Shown piece after piece: positions 1 through 7,725 of a stretch of 29,540 nucleotides of DNA. Under the pieces are notes generated by a model, which searched no databases, was not told where the DNA came from, and saw only the letters and a program-made list of their open reading frames with translations. The stretch lies in NCBI GenBank assembly GCA_028277515.1, contig JANQGC010000125.1, forward strand, positions 1-29,540, given 5' to 3'. A program made the position numbers and the translations under genes. Within the stretch, counting starts at the first letter, position 1, and each line of letters opens with the position of its first letter. The DNA is from Anaerolineae bacterium. Lineage in GTDB: Bacteria; Chloroflexota; Anaerolineae; Promineifilales; Promineifilaceae.

Positions 1-597
1 CCCTCAATTATCGTCCCTCTTTACACCTGGGACAACATTCGGCCCAAACCGGCCGCCCGTGATAATTCCGACGAACTAACCTTCAACATCGTCAACGCCA
101 AATTGGAAGATCCCCAACAAGTGAAACAGTTCACGCAAATCCTGCCCCAACTGGTCAATGGCTTTGATGCCGTCGACCGCGTCTCCGCTTACGAAGCCGT
201 TCCCGGCTTCATTGAGCAAAACAGCACCATCAATACGCAGCGTGGTTTTACTCTGCTGATCGGTATTCTGGTTGTTGGCGGCTTCTTTCAAATCCAGACC
301 CTACAAAAGGTAGGCCAGGTAGGCATGCTCAAGGCGCTTGGCGCATCCAACGGTGTCGTTGCCCTGAGCGCCAGCATGCAAATCATCACCGTCAACACCC
401 TGGGTGTCATCATCGGTGGTTTCTCGACACTGCTCCTGGCTATGGCTTTGCCGCCGACCATACCCATTGTCTTTCTTGGCCAGGAAATATTGGTCGCTGT
501 TGTTACTTTGTTGTTTATTGGGCCTATCGGTGGCCTTGTGTCCATCCGCTATCTGCTGCGCGTCGAACCATTAACCGCCCTGGGTCTGAGCGCCTAA
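1..597 (+). CDS. ABC transporter permease, FtsX/MacB type (C-terminal part)
   Basis: The reading frame is open from the first base of the window to the TAA at 595-597, so the N-terminus lies outside. What remains is the end of a periplasmic/extracytoplasmic domain (about residues 1-75) followed by three hydrophobic stretches, the usual C-terminal layout of FtsX-family permeases. The segment FQIQTLQKVGQVGMLKALGA is typical of the cytoplasmic loop after the first of these membrane helices, which contacts the ATPase. Such permeases pair with LolD/MacB-like ATPases to move lipids, lipoproteins or drugs, or to transmit mechanical force. The next gene, 7 bases downstream, is exactly such an ATPase, so the two form an operon. 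The substrate cannot be told from the sequence. An internal TTG at 103 is not a real start. Confidence 0.85.
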   Translation, partial: PSIIVPLYTWDNIRPKPAARDNSDELTFNIVNAKLEDPQQVKQFTQILPQLVNGFDAVDRVSAYEAVPGFIEQNSTINTQRGFTLLIGILVVGGFFQIQTLQKVGQVGMLKALGASNGVVALSASMQIITVNTLGVIIGGFSTLLLAMALPPTIPIVFLGQEILVAVVTLLFIGPIGGLVSIRYLLRVEPLTALGLSA

Positions 598-604
598 AAC
601 CACC

Positions 605-1324
605 ATGCAAAATGTTCTTTGTACTGATAACCTGACCAAAATCTACCGGCTGGATGAAGAGGAAATTATTGCTGTCGATCGCGTCTCAATCGAGATCAAC
701 TCCGGCGAATTTATTGGTTTGGTTGGCCCCAGTGGCTCCGGCAAAACCAGCCTGCTGGCCATGATCGCCGGCTTGCTTTCTCCCAATGACGGCAAGATCA
801 TCCTCGCCGGTGAGGAGCTAAGCGCGATGAATGATTCTCAGCGCACCCGGCTGCGGCGCAAACGCATTGGTTTCACCTTTCAATCCAATAACCTGGTCAA
901 TTTCCTCAATGTGCAGGAAAACGTAGAATTGATGCTGCGCCTCAACGGCCGTTACGACGACCAGGGCAAACAGCGCGCCCGCGAACTGCTGGAACGTCTT
1001 GGCCTGGGCGACCGCCTGCATAACTTGCCTTCCCAACTGTCGGGCGGGCAGCGTCAGCGCGTGGCCATCGCCCGCTCCCTGGTTCATGATCCTGACCTGG
1101 TCCTCGCCGACGAACCCACCGCCAGCCTGGACACCACCCTGGCCTATCAAGTCGTTGAAACCTTCGCTGACCTTATTCATGAGCAAAACCGGGTAGGCAT
1201 CATGGTCACCCACGATCTGCGCATGTGCCGCTACGTTGACCGCGTCATACAGATGGTCGATGGCAAGTTGGATCGCATCATATCCGACCAGGGCGAAATT
1301 CAAGCAATGGCCAAAACCATGTAA
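605..1324 (+). CDS. ABC transporter ATP-binding protein, LolD/MacB family
   Basis: A 239-aa ATPase of normal length for the LolD/MacB/FtsE group. It has Walker A GPSGSGKTS (residues 41-49), a Q-loop glutamine in FTFQSNN (Q93), the ABC signature LSGGQRQR (145-152), Walker B LVLADEP (165-171) and the H-loop histidine in VTHDL (H203). It is a cytoplasmic subunit that hydrolyses ATP to drive the FtsX-type permease encoded immediately upstream (7-base gap, same operon). Downstream of the stop there are about 130 bases before the next gene, without a convincing terminator. The family assignment is firm; the transported substrate is unknown. Confidence 0.93.
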   Translation: MQNVLCTDNLTKIYRLDEEEIIAVDRVSIEINSGEFIGLVGPSGSGKTSLLAMIAGLLSPNDGKIILAGEELSAMNDSQRTRLRRKRIGFTFQSNNLVNFLNVQENVELMLRLNGRYDDQGKQRARELLERLGLGDRLHNLPSQLSGGQRQRVAIARSLVHDPDLVLADEPTASLDTTLAYQVVETFADLIHEQNRVGIMVTHDLRMCRYVDRVIQMVDGKLDRIISDQGEIQAMAKTM

Positions 1325-1460
1325 GCCAAACTCTTCAACTCGCCACTTTCAATCTTGGGCCGACATTAACCAACCTGCACCTACTCATGAAACCGGTACA
1401 ATTGATACGCATAGCGAGCTGCTGCATCTCGCCCCAAATCAATAAAATAGGATGGCATCA

Positions 1461-3281
1461 ATGAACAAAAGAGTTTGGGATCACCTCATTATTCTCACCC
1501 TTTCCATACTATTCGTTCAACTGTTATTGACTGAGGCAGCCTCCGCGCAAAGCGTAAGTGAAATTGCTCCCCAAGTCTCTGCTGCGCATGATTTAAAGCA
1601 ATCATCTCAGCCGGCAGCCATCGCCGCCACGGCCGAGATAACCTTGACCGAAATCATTACCAATGGTGGCGGGCTGCAAAAACCAACCGACATCGCCAAC
1701 GCCGGCGACAGTCGATTATTCATCGCCGAACAAATCGGCCAGGTCAGCATCTATGACGGGTCAAGCGTGCAATCCACTCCATTTATCACCATCACCGATA
1801 AAATTTCCAGCAGCAATGGTGAGCAAGGGCTGTTAGGTCTGGCCTTTCACCCCGACTACAGTACAAATGGCTTCTTCTATCTTTATTACACACACCTACG
1901 CAATGAGAGCATCCTTATCTCCCGCCTGTCCCGCTTCAAGGTCAGTGGCGATCCCAATGTGGCCGACCGCGCTGAAACAATCCTCCTGGAAATCGTGCAA
2001 GATGCAAAAAATCACAACGGTGGTGACCTGTTCTTTGGCCCCAGCGACGGTTACTTATATATCGCCGTTGGCGACGGCGGCCCGCAAGGCGATCCTAATA
2101 ACCGGGCACAAGACAAGGGCCAGTTGTTAGGGAAAATATTGCGCATTGATGTTGACAATACAGGCGGCGCTGATTGTGACACCAGTGGAAACTCAAATTA
2201 CGCCATACCGGCAGGCAATCCCTTTGCCGACGGTGCAGGCGGTGACTGTGACGAAATCTGGTCCTATGGCTTGCGTAATCCCTGGCGCATCGCCTTTGAT
2301 GCTCAAACACATGATTTGTGGATTGGTGATGTGGGTTGGGCCAGCTATGAGACCATTAACTTCCAGCCCGCTGCCAGCAGCGGCGGTGAAAATTGGGGTT
2401 GGCGCTGCTATGAAGGATTCAGCAGCCAGAACACGTCGCTCTGCGGAACGATAGACAATTATGAATTTCCGGTCTTTGCCTACGCCAGGGGCGGTTCCCC
2501 CTTCCGCTGTTCGGTTACAGGTGGTCTGGTATACCGCGGTTCGGCCGTGCCCCAACTCAACGGACATTACCTCTTTACCGATTTCTGCAGCCGCCAGTTT
2601 TGGTCCATAAGCGGCAGCGATCAAGACACATTGACTTATTTTGATATACCCAATTCCGTCGGTGAGGTTTTTGACCGGGTCACTACTTTTGGGGCAGATA
2701 ACAATGGGGAGCTGTACGTTGCCGAAAGGGGTTCAAACGCCTCCATCTACCAAATTTCGGCCGCATCCATACCCTGTGACCCCTGCGAAAAAATTCAGAA
2801 AATATCCCTCGCTGCCGGCTGGAACATGATCTCCAGTCGAGTTGATCCGACTGATCCTGCAATCGAAACCTTGCTCGCTCCCATTGAAAACGAATTAGTC
2901 ATCATCAAAAATGGCGCGGGAGAAGTTTACTGGCCGGACATCGGCACCAATGATATTGGAAACTGGCAGGTTGAAGAAGGCTATCAACTATACGTCGATG
3001 AGCCAATCATTTTGCCCCTCACCGGACCCCAGGCCCTTCCGGCAGCGACTCCCATCTCCTTACCTGCCGGCTGGAACCTCGTATCCTATTTACCAACCGA
3101 TCCCTTAACGCCAAGTCAGGCCCTCAACAGCATCAGCAGCGAACTCTACCTGCTGAAAAATGGTGACGGCCAGGTGTACTGGCCTGATTTCAGCGTCGAT
3201 CAAATTGGAAACATGCAACCGGGGCAAGGTTATTACATGTACCTGAATAGCGCAGGTACGCTCACCTACCCCGCCAATTAA
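1461..3281 (+). CDS. Secreted sorbosone/glucose-dehydrogenase-like beta-propeller protein with two C-terminal repeat modules
   Basis: I chose the ATG at 1461 because AGGATGG (1449-1455) lies at ribosome-site distance from it; an in-frame ATG at 1452 lies inside that site. Residues 1-30 form a signal peptide (hydrophobic core LIILTLSILFVQLLL, then AASAQS). Residues about 65-435 carry the motifs of the PQQ-dependent sugar (glucose/sorbosone) dehydrogenase fold: GLQKPTDIA, GEQGLLGLAFHPDY, GDGGPQGDPNNRAQ, LRIDVD, YGLRNPWRIAFD. Many members are beta-propellers with no proven PQQ activity, so substrate and catalysis are open. From about residue 445 two modules of roughly 80 residues follow, each with AGWN(M/L)(I/V)S, a K-N-G-x-G-(E/Q)-V-Y-W-P-D core and a final Y-x-(L/M)-Y. 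They probably act as wall, surface or sugar-binding modules. It stands alone between two operons. Confidence 0.82.
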   Translation: MNKRVWDHLIILTLSILFVQLLLTEAASAQSVSEIAPQVSAAHDLKQSSQPAAIAATAEITLTEIITNGGGLQKPTDIANAGDSRLFIAEQIGQVSIYDGSSVQSTPFITITDKISSSNGEQGLLGLAFHPDYSTNGFFYLYYTHLRNESILISRLSRFKVSGDPNVADRAETILLEIVQDAKNHNGGDLFFGPSDGYLYIAVGDGGPQGDPNNRAQDKGQLLGKILRIDVDNTGGADCDTSGNSNYAIPAGNPFADGAGGDCDEIWSYGLRNPWRIAFDAQTHDLWIGDVGWASYETINFQPAASSGGENWGWRCYEGFSSQNTSLCGTIDNYEFPVFAYARGGSPFRCSVTGGLVYRGSAVPQLNGHYLFTDFCSRQFWSISGSDQDTLTYFDIPNSVGEVFDRVTTFGADNNGELYVAERGSNASIYQISAASIPCDPCEKIQKISLAAGWNMISSRVDPTDPAIETLLAPIENELVIIKNGAGEVYWPDIGTNDIGNWQVEEGYQLYVDEPIILPLTGPQALPAATPISLPAGWNLVSYLPTDPLTPSQALNSISSELYLLKNGDGQVYWPDFSVDQIGNMQPGQGYYMYLNSAGTLTYPAN

Positions 3282-3374
3282 CCTGTACCTTCCGGTTTTG
3301 TCAGCTATAATAATGCGACTTTTCACTGGTTTATTTTTAAACTTGAATTTCGCTTATTCAACTGAGAAGGAACG

Positions 3375-4223
3375 ATGGATATTGGAGTTAATACGTGGGT
3401 ATGGGTGTCCCCTCTCAACATAGAACATTTAAAAAAGCTGGCACCCCACATTGCTGAATTGGGTTTCGATCGCATCGAACTGCCAATTGAAAGTCCGGAT
3501 GATATTGATTATACCCAGACGGCCGATATAATCGCCGCCGCGGGTCTTAAAGTGAACTGTGCAGCCGCTATGAGTCCGCAGCGCGACTTGATCGACGCGG
3601 ATGAATCAGTGCGTCAACAGGGCATGGCTTATATCCGCCATTGTATCGACGCTGTGCAAACATTAGGCGGCCGAAACCTGGTTGGCCCTCTTTATTCAGC
3701 TACCGGCCGTACCTGGCAGCAGACGGCCGCGGAACGGGCCAACGATATGGACATACTCGCACCTATCCTGCGCTCTTTGGCGCAATATGCAGCCGAGCGT
3801 AGCGTTGTTCTGGGAATCGAACCGCTCAACCGCTTTGAAACCAGCTTTATCAATACCACTTCCCAGGTAATCGAATTGGTGGATCGCGTTGATCACCCCT
3901 CATGCGGCATCATGCTGGACACTTTTCATATGAACATCGAAGAAAAATCGCCTGGCGCTGCTATTCGCGCCGCCGGTCCCCGGCTGATGCACTTGCATGC
4001 CTGCGAAAACGACCGCGGCGCGCCTGGCTCAGGCAACGTTGATTGGGATGGTGTTGTCCAGGCATTGCGGGACATCCATTACGATGGCCCTGTCGTCATC
4101 GAATCATTCACGCCCGATGTAAAAAGCATCGCCCGCGCCGCCGCCATCTGGCGACCCCTGGCTGAGAGCAGCGATGCCCTGGCCATTGAAGGTCTATCTT
4201 TCTTACGTGAACTTATTGGCTAA
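3375..4223 (+). CDS. Sugar epimerase of the tagatose/psicose 3-epimerase family (AP-endonuclease-2 TIM barrel)
   Basis: A 282-aa TIM-barrel protein; GAAGGA just upstream of the ATG at 3375 is the ribosome site. The region EPLNRFE followed by IMLDTFHMNIEE (residues 149-190) is very close to D-tagatose/D-psicose 3-epimerases. The expected metal ligands are visible as E149, D182, H208 and E243, with H185 next to the second. Family members isomerise ketohexoses or related keto-sugars at C3 using Mn2+ or Co2+. The exact sugar here is not determined. The following gene encodes a Gfo/Idh/MocA oxidoreductase 55 bases on, a pairing common in catabolism of inositols, rare sugars and uronates, so the two probably share a pathway. 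A TATAAT at 3306-3311 may be the -10 box of this unit, but no good -35 box is visible. Confidence 0.85.
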   Translation: MDIGVNTWVWVSPLNIEHLKKLAPHIAELGFDRIELPIESPDDIDYTQTADIIAAAGLKVNCAAAMSPQRDLIDADESVRQQGMAYIRHCIDAVQTLGGRNLVGPLYSATGRTWQQTAAERANDMDILAPILRSLAQYAAERSVVLGIEPLNRFETSFINTTSQVIELVDRVDHPSCGIMLDTFHMNIEEKSPGAAIRAAGPRLMHLHACENDRGAPGSGNVDWDGVVQALRDIHYDGPVVIESFTPDVKSIARAAAIWRPLAESSDALAIEGLSFLRELIG

Positions 4224-4278
4224 TTTGGCCACCTGTTTTTCCGAAAAATCAAACCAAAAATAAAAGGGGAATATATAA

Positions 4279-5448
4279 ATGAGTGAACAGAAATCTGGCA
4301 ATAATATCCCGCAGATTGGCATCGGTATGTTGGGCTACGCCTTCATGGGCAAGGCTCATTCCAATGCTATTCGGTCCATTCCTTACATGATCTATCCCCC
4401 GCCGGCTATCCCGGTTCCCATTGCTATCAGCGGCCGGAATGAAAAAGCCTGCGCGGCCGTCGCCCAACGGTTCGGTTATAAGCGTTCCTACACGGATTGG
4501 CGTGATATGTTGGCTGATGAGGAAGTACAACTCCTGGATAATGGCGGTCCCAACAATGTGCATGCCGAGCCTTCGATCATGGCCGCTCAGGCCGGCAAAC
4601 ATGTCCTTTGCGAAAAACCAATGGCGCGTACCCCGGAAGAAGCAAAAAAGATGCTTGATGCCGTGGAAAAAGCGGGGGTTAAGCACATGGTTGCCTTTAA
4701 TTACCGCTTTGTGCCCGCCGTACGCCAGATTCGCAAACTGATCGACAGCGGCGCCCTGGGACGCATTTACCATTGGCGTGCCGTCTATCACCAGGAATGG
4801 ATCATGCCTCATTACGGCACACCCAAGCTGTGGCGTTTAGATAAGAATGTGGCGGGCAGTGGCGCTATGGGCGACTTAGGAGCGCATATCATCGATCTGG
4901 CCCATTACCTGGTCGGTGACGTTAAATCCGTTAGCGGCATGACCAAAACCTTTATCAATGAACGTGATATCGAAGGTGAATCAGGCAAATGGCAAGTGGA
5001 TGTCGACGATGCCTTTGTTGCCGCCCTGGAATTTGAAAATGGTGCTATTGGCTCATTGGAAGGCACGCGCCTGGCCGCCGGACGCAAGAATTATAATTGC
5101 TTTGAGATCAACGCCGAAAAAGCAACAGTGCGTTTCAATCTCGAACGCCTCAACGAACTGGACGTCTTCTGGGTTGGCAGCGAACCTAAAGAAACCCAGG
5201 GCTTTTCCAATGTCCTGGTGACGGAAGATTACCATCCCTGGCTGGAAAACTGGTGGCCTCCCGGACATATCATCGGCTGGGAACATACCTTCGTGCATGA
5301 GATCGCCCACCTGCTCGACTGCATTGTCAACGATAAAGAGGTTGGCCCCGTTGGTGCGACGTTCCATGACGGATACAAGGCAGATGTCGTCGCCGCCGCC
5401 ATCATGGATTCGGCCGCAACCCGGCGGCAGGTCGATGTGAGCTATTAG
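4279..5448 (+). CDS. Gfo/Idh/MocA family NAD(P)-dependent oxidoreductase
   Basis: A 389-aa protein with an N-terminal Rossmann fold (IGIGMLGYAFMGKAHSNA, about residues 13-30) and the family hallmark CEKPMA (about residues 111-116), whose lysine is part of the active site. The C-terminal alpha/beta domain carries GDLGAHIIDLAHYLVG, the usual substrate-side helix with the catalytic histidine region. The family oxidises or reduces sugars, inositols and related polyols with NAD(P). AAAAGGGGA at 4261-4269 serves as ribosome site. It follows the 3-epimerase-family gene and is probably co-transcribed with it. The substrate is not resolvable. The length is normal and I see no damage. Confidence 0.9.
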   Translation: MSEQKSGNNIPQIGIGMLGYAFMGKAHSNAIRSIPYMIYPPPAIPVPIAISGRNEKACAAVAQRFGYKRSYTDWRDMLADEEVQLLDNGGPNNVHAEPSIMAAQAGKHVLCEKPMARTPEEAKKMLDAVEKAGVKHMVAFNYRFVPAVRQIRKLIDSGALGRIYHWRAVYHQEWIMPHYGTPKLWRLDKNVAGSGAMGDLGAHIIDLAHYLVGDVKSVSGMTKTFINERDIEGESGKWQVDVDDAFVAALEFENGAIGSLEGTRLAAGRKNYNCFEINAEKATVRFNLERLNELDVFWVGSEPKETQGFSNVLVTEDYHPWLENWWPPGHIIGWEHTFVHEIAHLLDCIVNDKEVGPVGATFHDGYKADVVAAAIMDSAATRRQVDVSY

Positions 5449-5671
5449 TCAAAGAAAGTAGCGGGCACTTGCAAATAAGAGGAGCAAACATCGCGTCTGG
5501 CTGGTATGCTCCCAAGTCGCCTCTACAGGCCGGACCTCAATTTCTAATCCGCGTATTTCGCTCAAAAATAAAATATAATACTAATAAGTCGATTGCTGTT
5601 GCTTTAGAATGGGCGGTAGGATAATATTACACTCTGTTCTAACGCTGTCAAATTGAGTGAAGAATACAGAA

Positions 5672-6748
5672 ATGGCCAAAATCACATATTATGATTTCTC
5701 CTACATGAACGATGCCGGGTTCCATGCTCTGGGCTTCCAACGCATGCAGAAAGAATTAGGCTTCAAATTTGAAGTCTCCAAAAAAGTACCCCTGGAACTG
5801 AAACATATGAACCTGCCCGGCTGGCTGGATTTGAAAAAACCCTCCTCAGTCATGATTTATCGCTTTGAAGATGGTTCCCGAAATTTCCTTTTCGGCATCG
5901 ATTCCGGCGACTTCAATGGCGCCTGGGATGAATTTCCCGGCTATAACCTGGAGCTGATCAAACCTCTCAAACTGTACTTCAAAGAAAACTACTTAAAAGA
6001 CGTTTTCAAAGACAATCCCGAATTAGAACCCATCGCCGGGCGGGTTATTCCCATTCCAATCACCTTTGGCCTTAAACCAGATGATCTCAAACCATTCCGC
6101 CCTAAAATTGTCCCATTCGGCGGCGTACGCTGGCCACAAAAAGCAGCCAAGCGCCGCTTGAGGCTGATCAAGAACCTCCTCACCCTTGAAGAATTCACCG
6201 CCATGCGCCAAATCCCAAAGGACCTGGATGTTTTCTTTGTTTCCGTTCTTTATCGCGATGAGGAGCTACAAGAAATGAACGAATGGCGCTTGCAGATCTT
6301 AAAGCATCTAAGCAAGCAAATCTCGCTGAACATGCTCGTTGGGTTCGTCAGCCAGGCCGATGATTTGCCTGAGCCTTATGCCGGCTATCGCGTACCTCGT
6401 ATGGACCTGGAAACCTATATGCACAAATTAGCCGGCTCCAAGATCGGCCTCTACGTCCGCGGCACCTTTGATGCTATTTCTTACAAATTCGGCCAACTTT
6501 ACGCCCTGGGAAAACCCATCGTCGGCCAATCGGTGATCAACAATCGTGATAATCTATACCAGCTTGAAGGTGTGCCCGAACAGTTCCGCTATGATGACGC
6601 CCAGGAATTAGTCGAACGCATTGTGGAACTGATTCACAATCCGCAAGAAATGGATCGTTTGTCGGAAATAAATAAACGGGTCTTTGATGATCACCTATCC
6701 CCACCGGCCATTGCCCGCTTGATTTGGAGCCACCTCAACGCTGTTTAA
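5672..6748 (+). CDS. Probable glycosyltransferase (GT-B-like, family uncertain)
   Basis: About 358 aa from the ATG at 5672; a GTG at 5657 would add five residues but has no better ribosome site. There is no signal peptide or membrane span. I do not recognise a named family. The C-terminal third, with a GLYVRGTFDAISYKFGQLYA segment then LGKPIVGQ and a late region of short helices (DDAQELVERIVELI), resembles the donor-binding half of GT-B glycosyltransferases (CgeB-like or group 1), where a loop precedes a G-K-P-(I/V)-V turn. The N-terminal half (FHALGFQRMQKELG) could be the acceptor domain. A role in glycan or exopolysaccharide synthesis is inference. It stands alone after a 220-base gap, with TATAAT at 5574-5579 as a possible -10 box. 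Confidence 0.5.
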   Translation: MAKITYYDFSYMNDAGFHALGFQRMQKELGFKFEVSKKVPLELKHMNLPGWLDLKKPSSVMIYRFEDGSRNFLFGIDSGDFNGAWDEFPGYNLELIKPLKLYFKENYLKDVFKDNPELEPIAGRVIPIPITFGLKPDDLKPFRPKIVPFGGVRWPQKAAKRRLRLIKNLLTLEEFTAMRQIPKDLDVFFVSVLYRDEELQEMNEWRLQILKHLSKQISLNMLVGFVSQADDLPEPYAGYRVPRMDLETYMHKLAGSKIGLYVRGTFDAISYKFGQLYALGKPIVGQSVINNRDNLYQLEGVPEQFRYDDAQELVERIVELIHNPQEMDRLSEINKRVFDDHLSPPAIARLIWSHLNAV

Positions 6749-6818
6749 CTCGTCTGTGTTCCGATAAAACACGCAACACATTTGATATAAACCTTTTTGC
6801 AAACCCTCCTGACCGGCC

Positions 6819-6850
6819 AGGTGACAGGTACCTATGATGTGCCTGTCACT
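6819..6850. repeat. Imperfect palindromic repeat of the GTGACAGG family
   Basis: The arms AGGTGACAGGTAC and GTGCCTGTCACTT face each other around a short centre in the 139-base gap between two convergent genes. The same arm sequence forms a 33-bp palindrome at 25037-25069 and a shortened version at 28521-28535. Each copy lies at the 3' side of a gene, so it could be a dispersed repeat that doubles as a transcript end. Confidence 0.6.
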
Positions 6851-6887
6851 TGCAAAGCCGTAAAGTCCACCATATCCAAGAGCGCCT

Positions 6888-7475
6888 TTATTCCCTGCTC
6901 GCATGTTTGCCCTTGACACCGGCAAATGCCTCCCGGATCAGGGCCATATCGGCCGTCACATCACCCGTCATATCCAACGGAGGGCCAATACCCATCACTT
7001 TTCGGCCGTAATCGAAACGCACCGGCACGATAGGCACGTCCGCCCCTTGAGCAATGTGATAAAAACCCGTCTTCCACTCACCAACTTTTGAGCGGGTTCC
7101 TTCGGGCATGATCGCAATTACAAACTGTTCATACCGCTTAAATGCGGCAACCGTTTGGGCGACTATCCCTTCCTTTTTCTCACCCCGTTCAACAGGCACA
7201 CCACCCAACCATTTCATAATCCCGCCAAACGGCCGTTGAAACAGCGTGCTTTTACCCATCCAGAAAATCTTGACCCTTAGCGCAAACAACGTGGCCATCG
7301 TCAAAACAAAATCCCAATTGGATGTATGCGGCGCACCGACCAGTACAAATTTAGACAGGTTTGGAACATTGGCCTCAATCTTCCAGCCAAATAAGGACAT
7401 TAAAGATTGGGCAATAAATTGTGAAAAGCGATTTCCGCGCCGGGGCACATTATCGCCAATACTGTTTCGATTCAA
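6888..7475 (-). CDS. PlsC-like lysophospholipid acyltransferase
   Basis: A 195-aa protein with the acyltransferase blocks in order: block I HTSNWD (H50, D55, the HX4D catalytic pair), a region around FWMGKSTLF and FGGIMKWLGGVPVER (residues 71-97, blocks II and III), and PEGTR (residues 124-128), the phosphate-binding motif. PlsC-family enzymes transfer an acyl chain to 1-acyl-glycerol-3-phosphate or similar lysolipids at the inner face of the membrane. The protein is shorter than typical PlsC (about 240 aa) but close to the small subgroup with the GAPHTSNWDF motif. It is transcribed leftwards; its 5' side holds a truncated repeat. The precise acceptor is unknown. Confidence 0.88.
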   Translation of the reverse strand: MNRNSIGDNVPRRGNRFSQFIAQSLMSLFGWKIEANVPNLSKFVLVGAPHTSNWDFVLTMATLFALRVKIFWMGKSTLFQRPFGGIMKWLGGVPVERGEKKEGIVAQTVAAFKRYEQFVIAIMPEGTRSKVGEWKTGFYHIAQGADVPIVPVRFDYGRKVMGIGPPLDMTGDVTADMALIREAFAGVKGKHASRE

Positions 7476-7532
7476 AGGACGCTCCCTACTTCTTGTTTAC
7501 TTAAAATTCAAGCAAATACTATTTACAATTTT

Positions 7533-7560
7533 GTCACCTAAAACTTGACACCTTATTAAG
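7533..7560 (+). repeat. Truncated copy of the 92-bp palindromic element
   Basis: GTCACCTAAAACTTGACACC closely resembles the left end of the copy at 9115, which reads GTTACCTAAAATTTGACAAC, and is followed by a similar TTATTAA. Only the first third of the element is recognisable. It overlaps the stop codon of the small open frame at 7556-7690. Confidence 0.5.
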
Positions 7561-7690
7561 GCGTAAACCGTTTCCAATGGCCTTCGGAGATAATTTCAAT
7601 TGCTCCGTCGAGCACTTTAATCGCGGTCTGGTCATCAATCGCGTACCCCGGAACCGGCAAGCTGGCAGCCCATTGTTCTGCGTCGGCCAT
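7556..7690 (-). pseudogene. Small ORF resembling the C-terminus of a peptidase S51 / class I glutamine-amidotransferase-like protein
   Basis: A 44-codon frame from ATG (7690) to TAA (7558-7556), lying 35 bases downstream of hutI. Its middle reads PGYAIDDQTAIKVLDGAIE, then ISEGHWKRFTP. The pattern aromatic-A-I-D-D-x-T-A-hydrophobic, then a short strand and S-E-G, looks like the last strands of dipeptidase-E/cyanophycinase-type (S51) proteins. There is no room for the catalytic Ser, His or Glu regions, so it would be a leftover C-terminus. I see no strong ribosome site. Alternatives are a genuine micro-protein or chance. The family call is from memory of the motif and is weak. Confidence 0.35.
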
Positions 7691-7725
7691 AGAATTGTCC
7701 GGTTGTCTCTCTCTAAATAAAATTT

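Noticed and set aside
818..1303. Long reverse-strand frame across the LolD-like ATPase gene
   Set aside because: It is the mirror of a gene with all ABC motifs and has no family features of its own; the same holds for the other long antisense frames across GC-rich genes.
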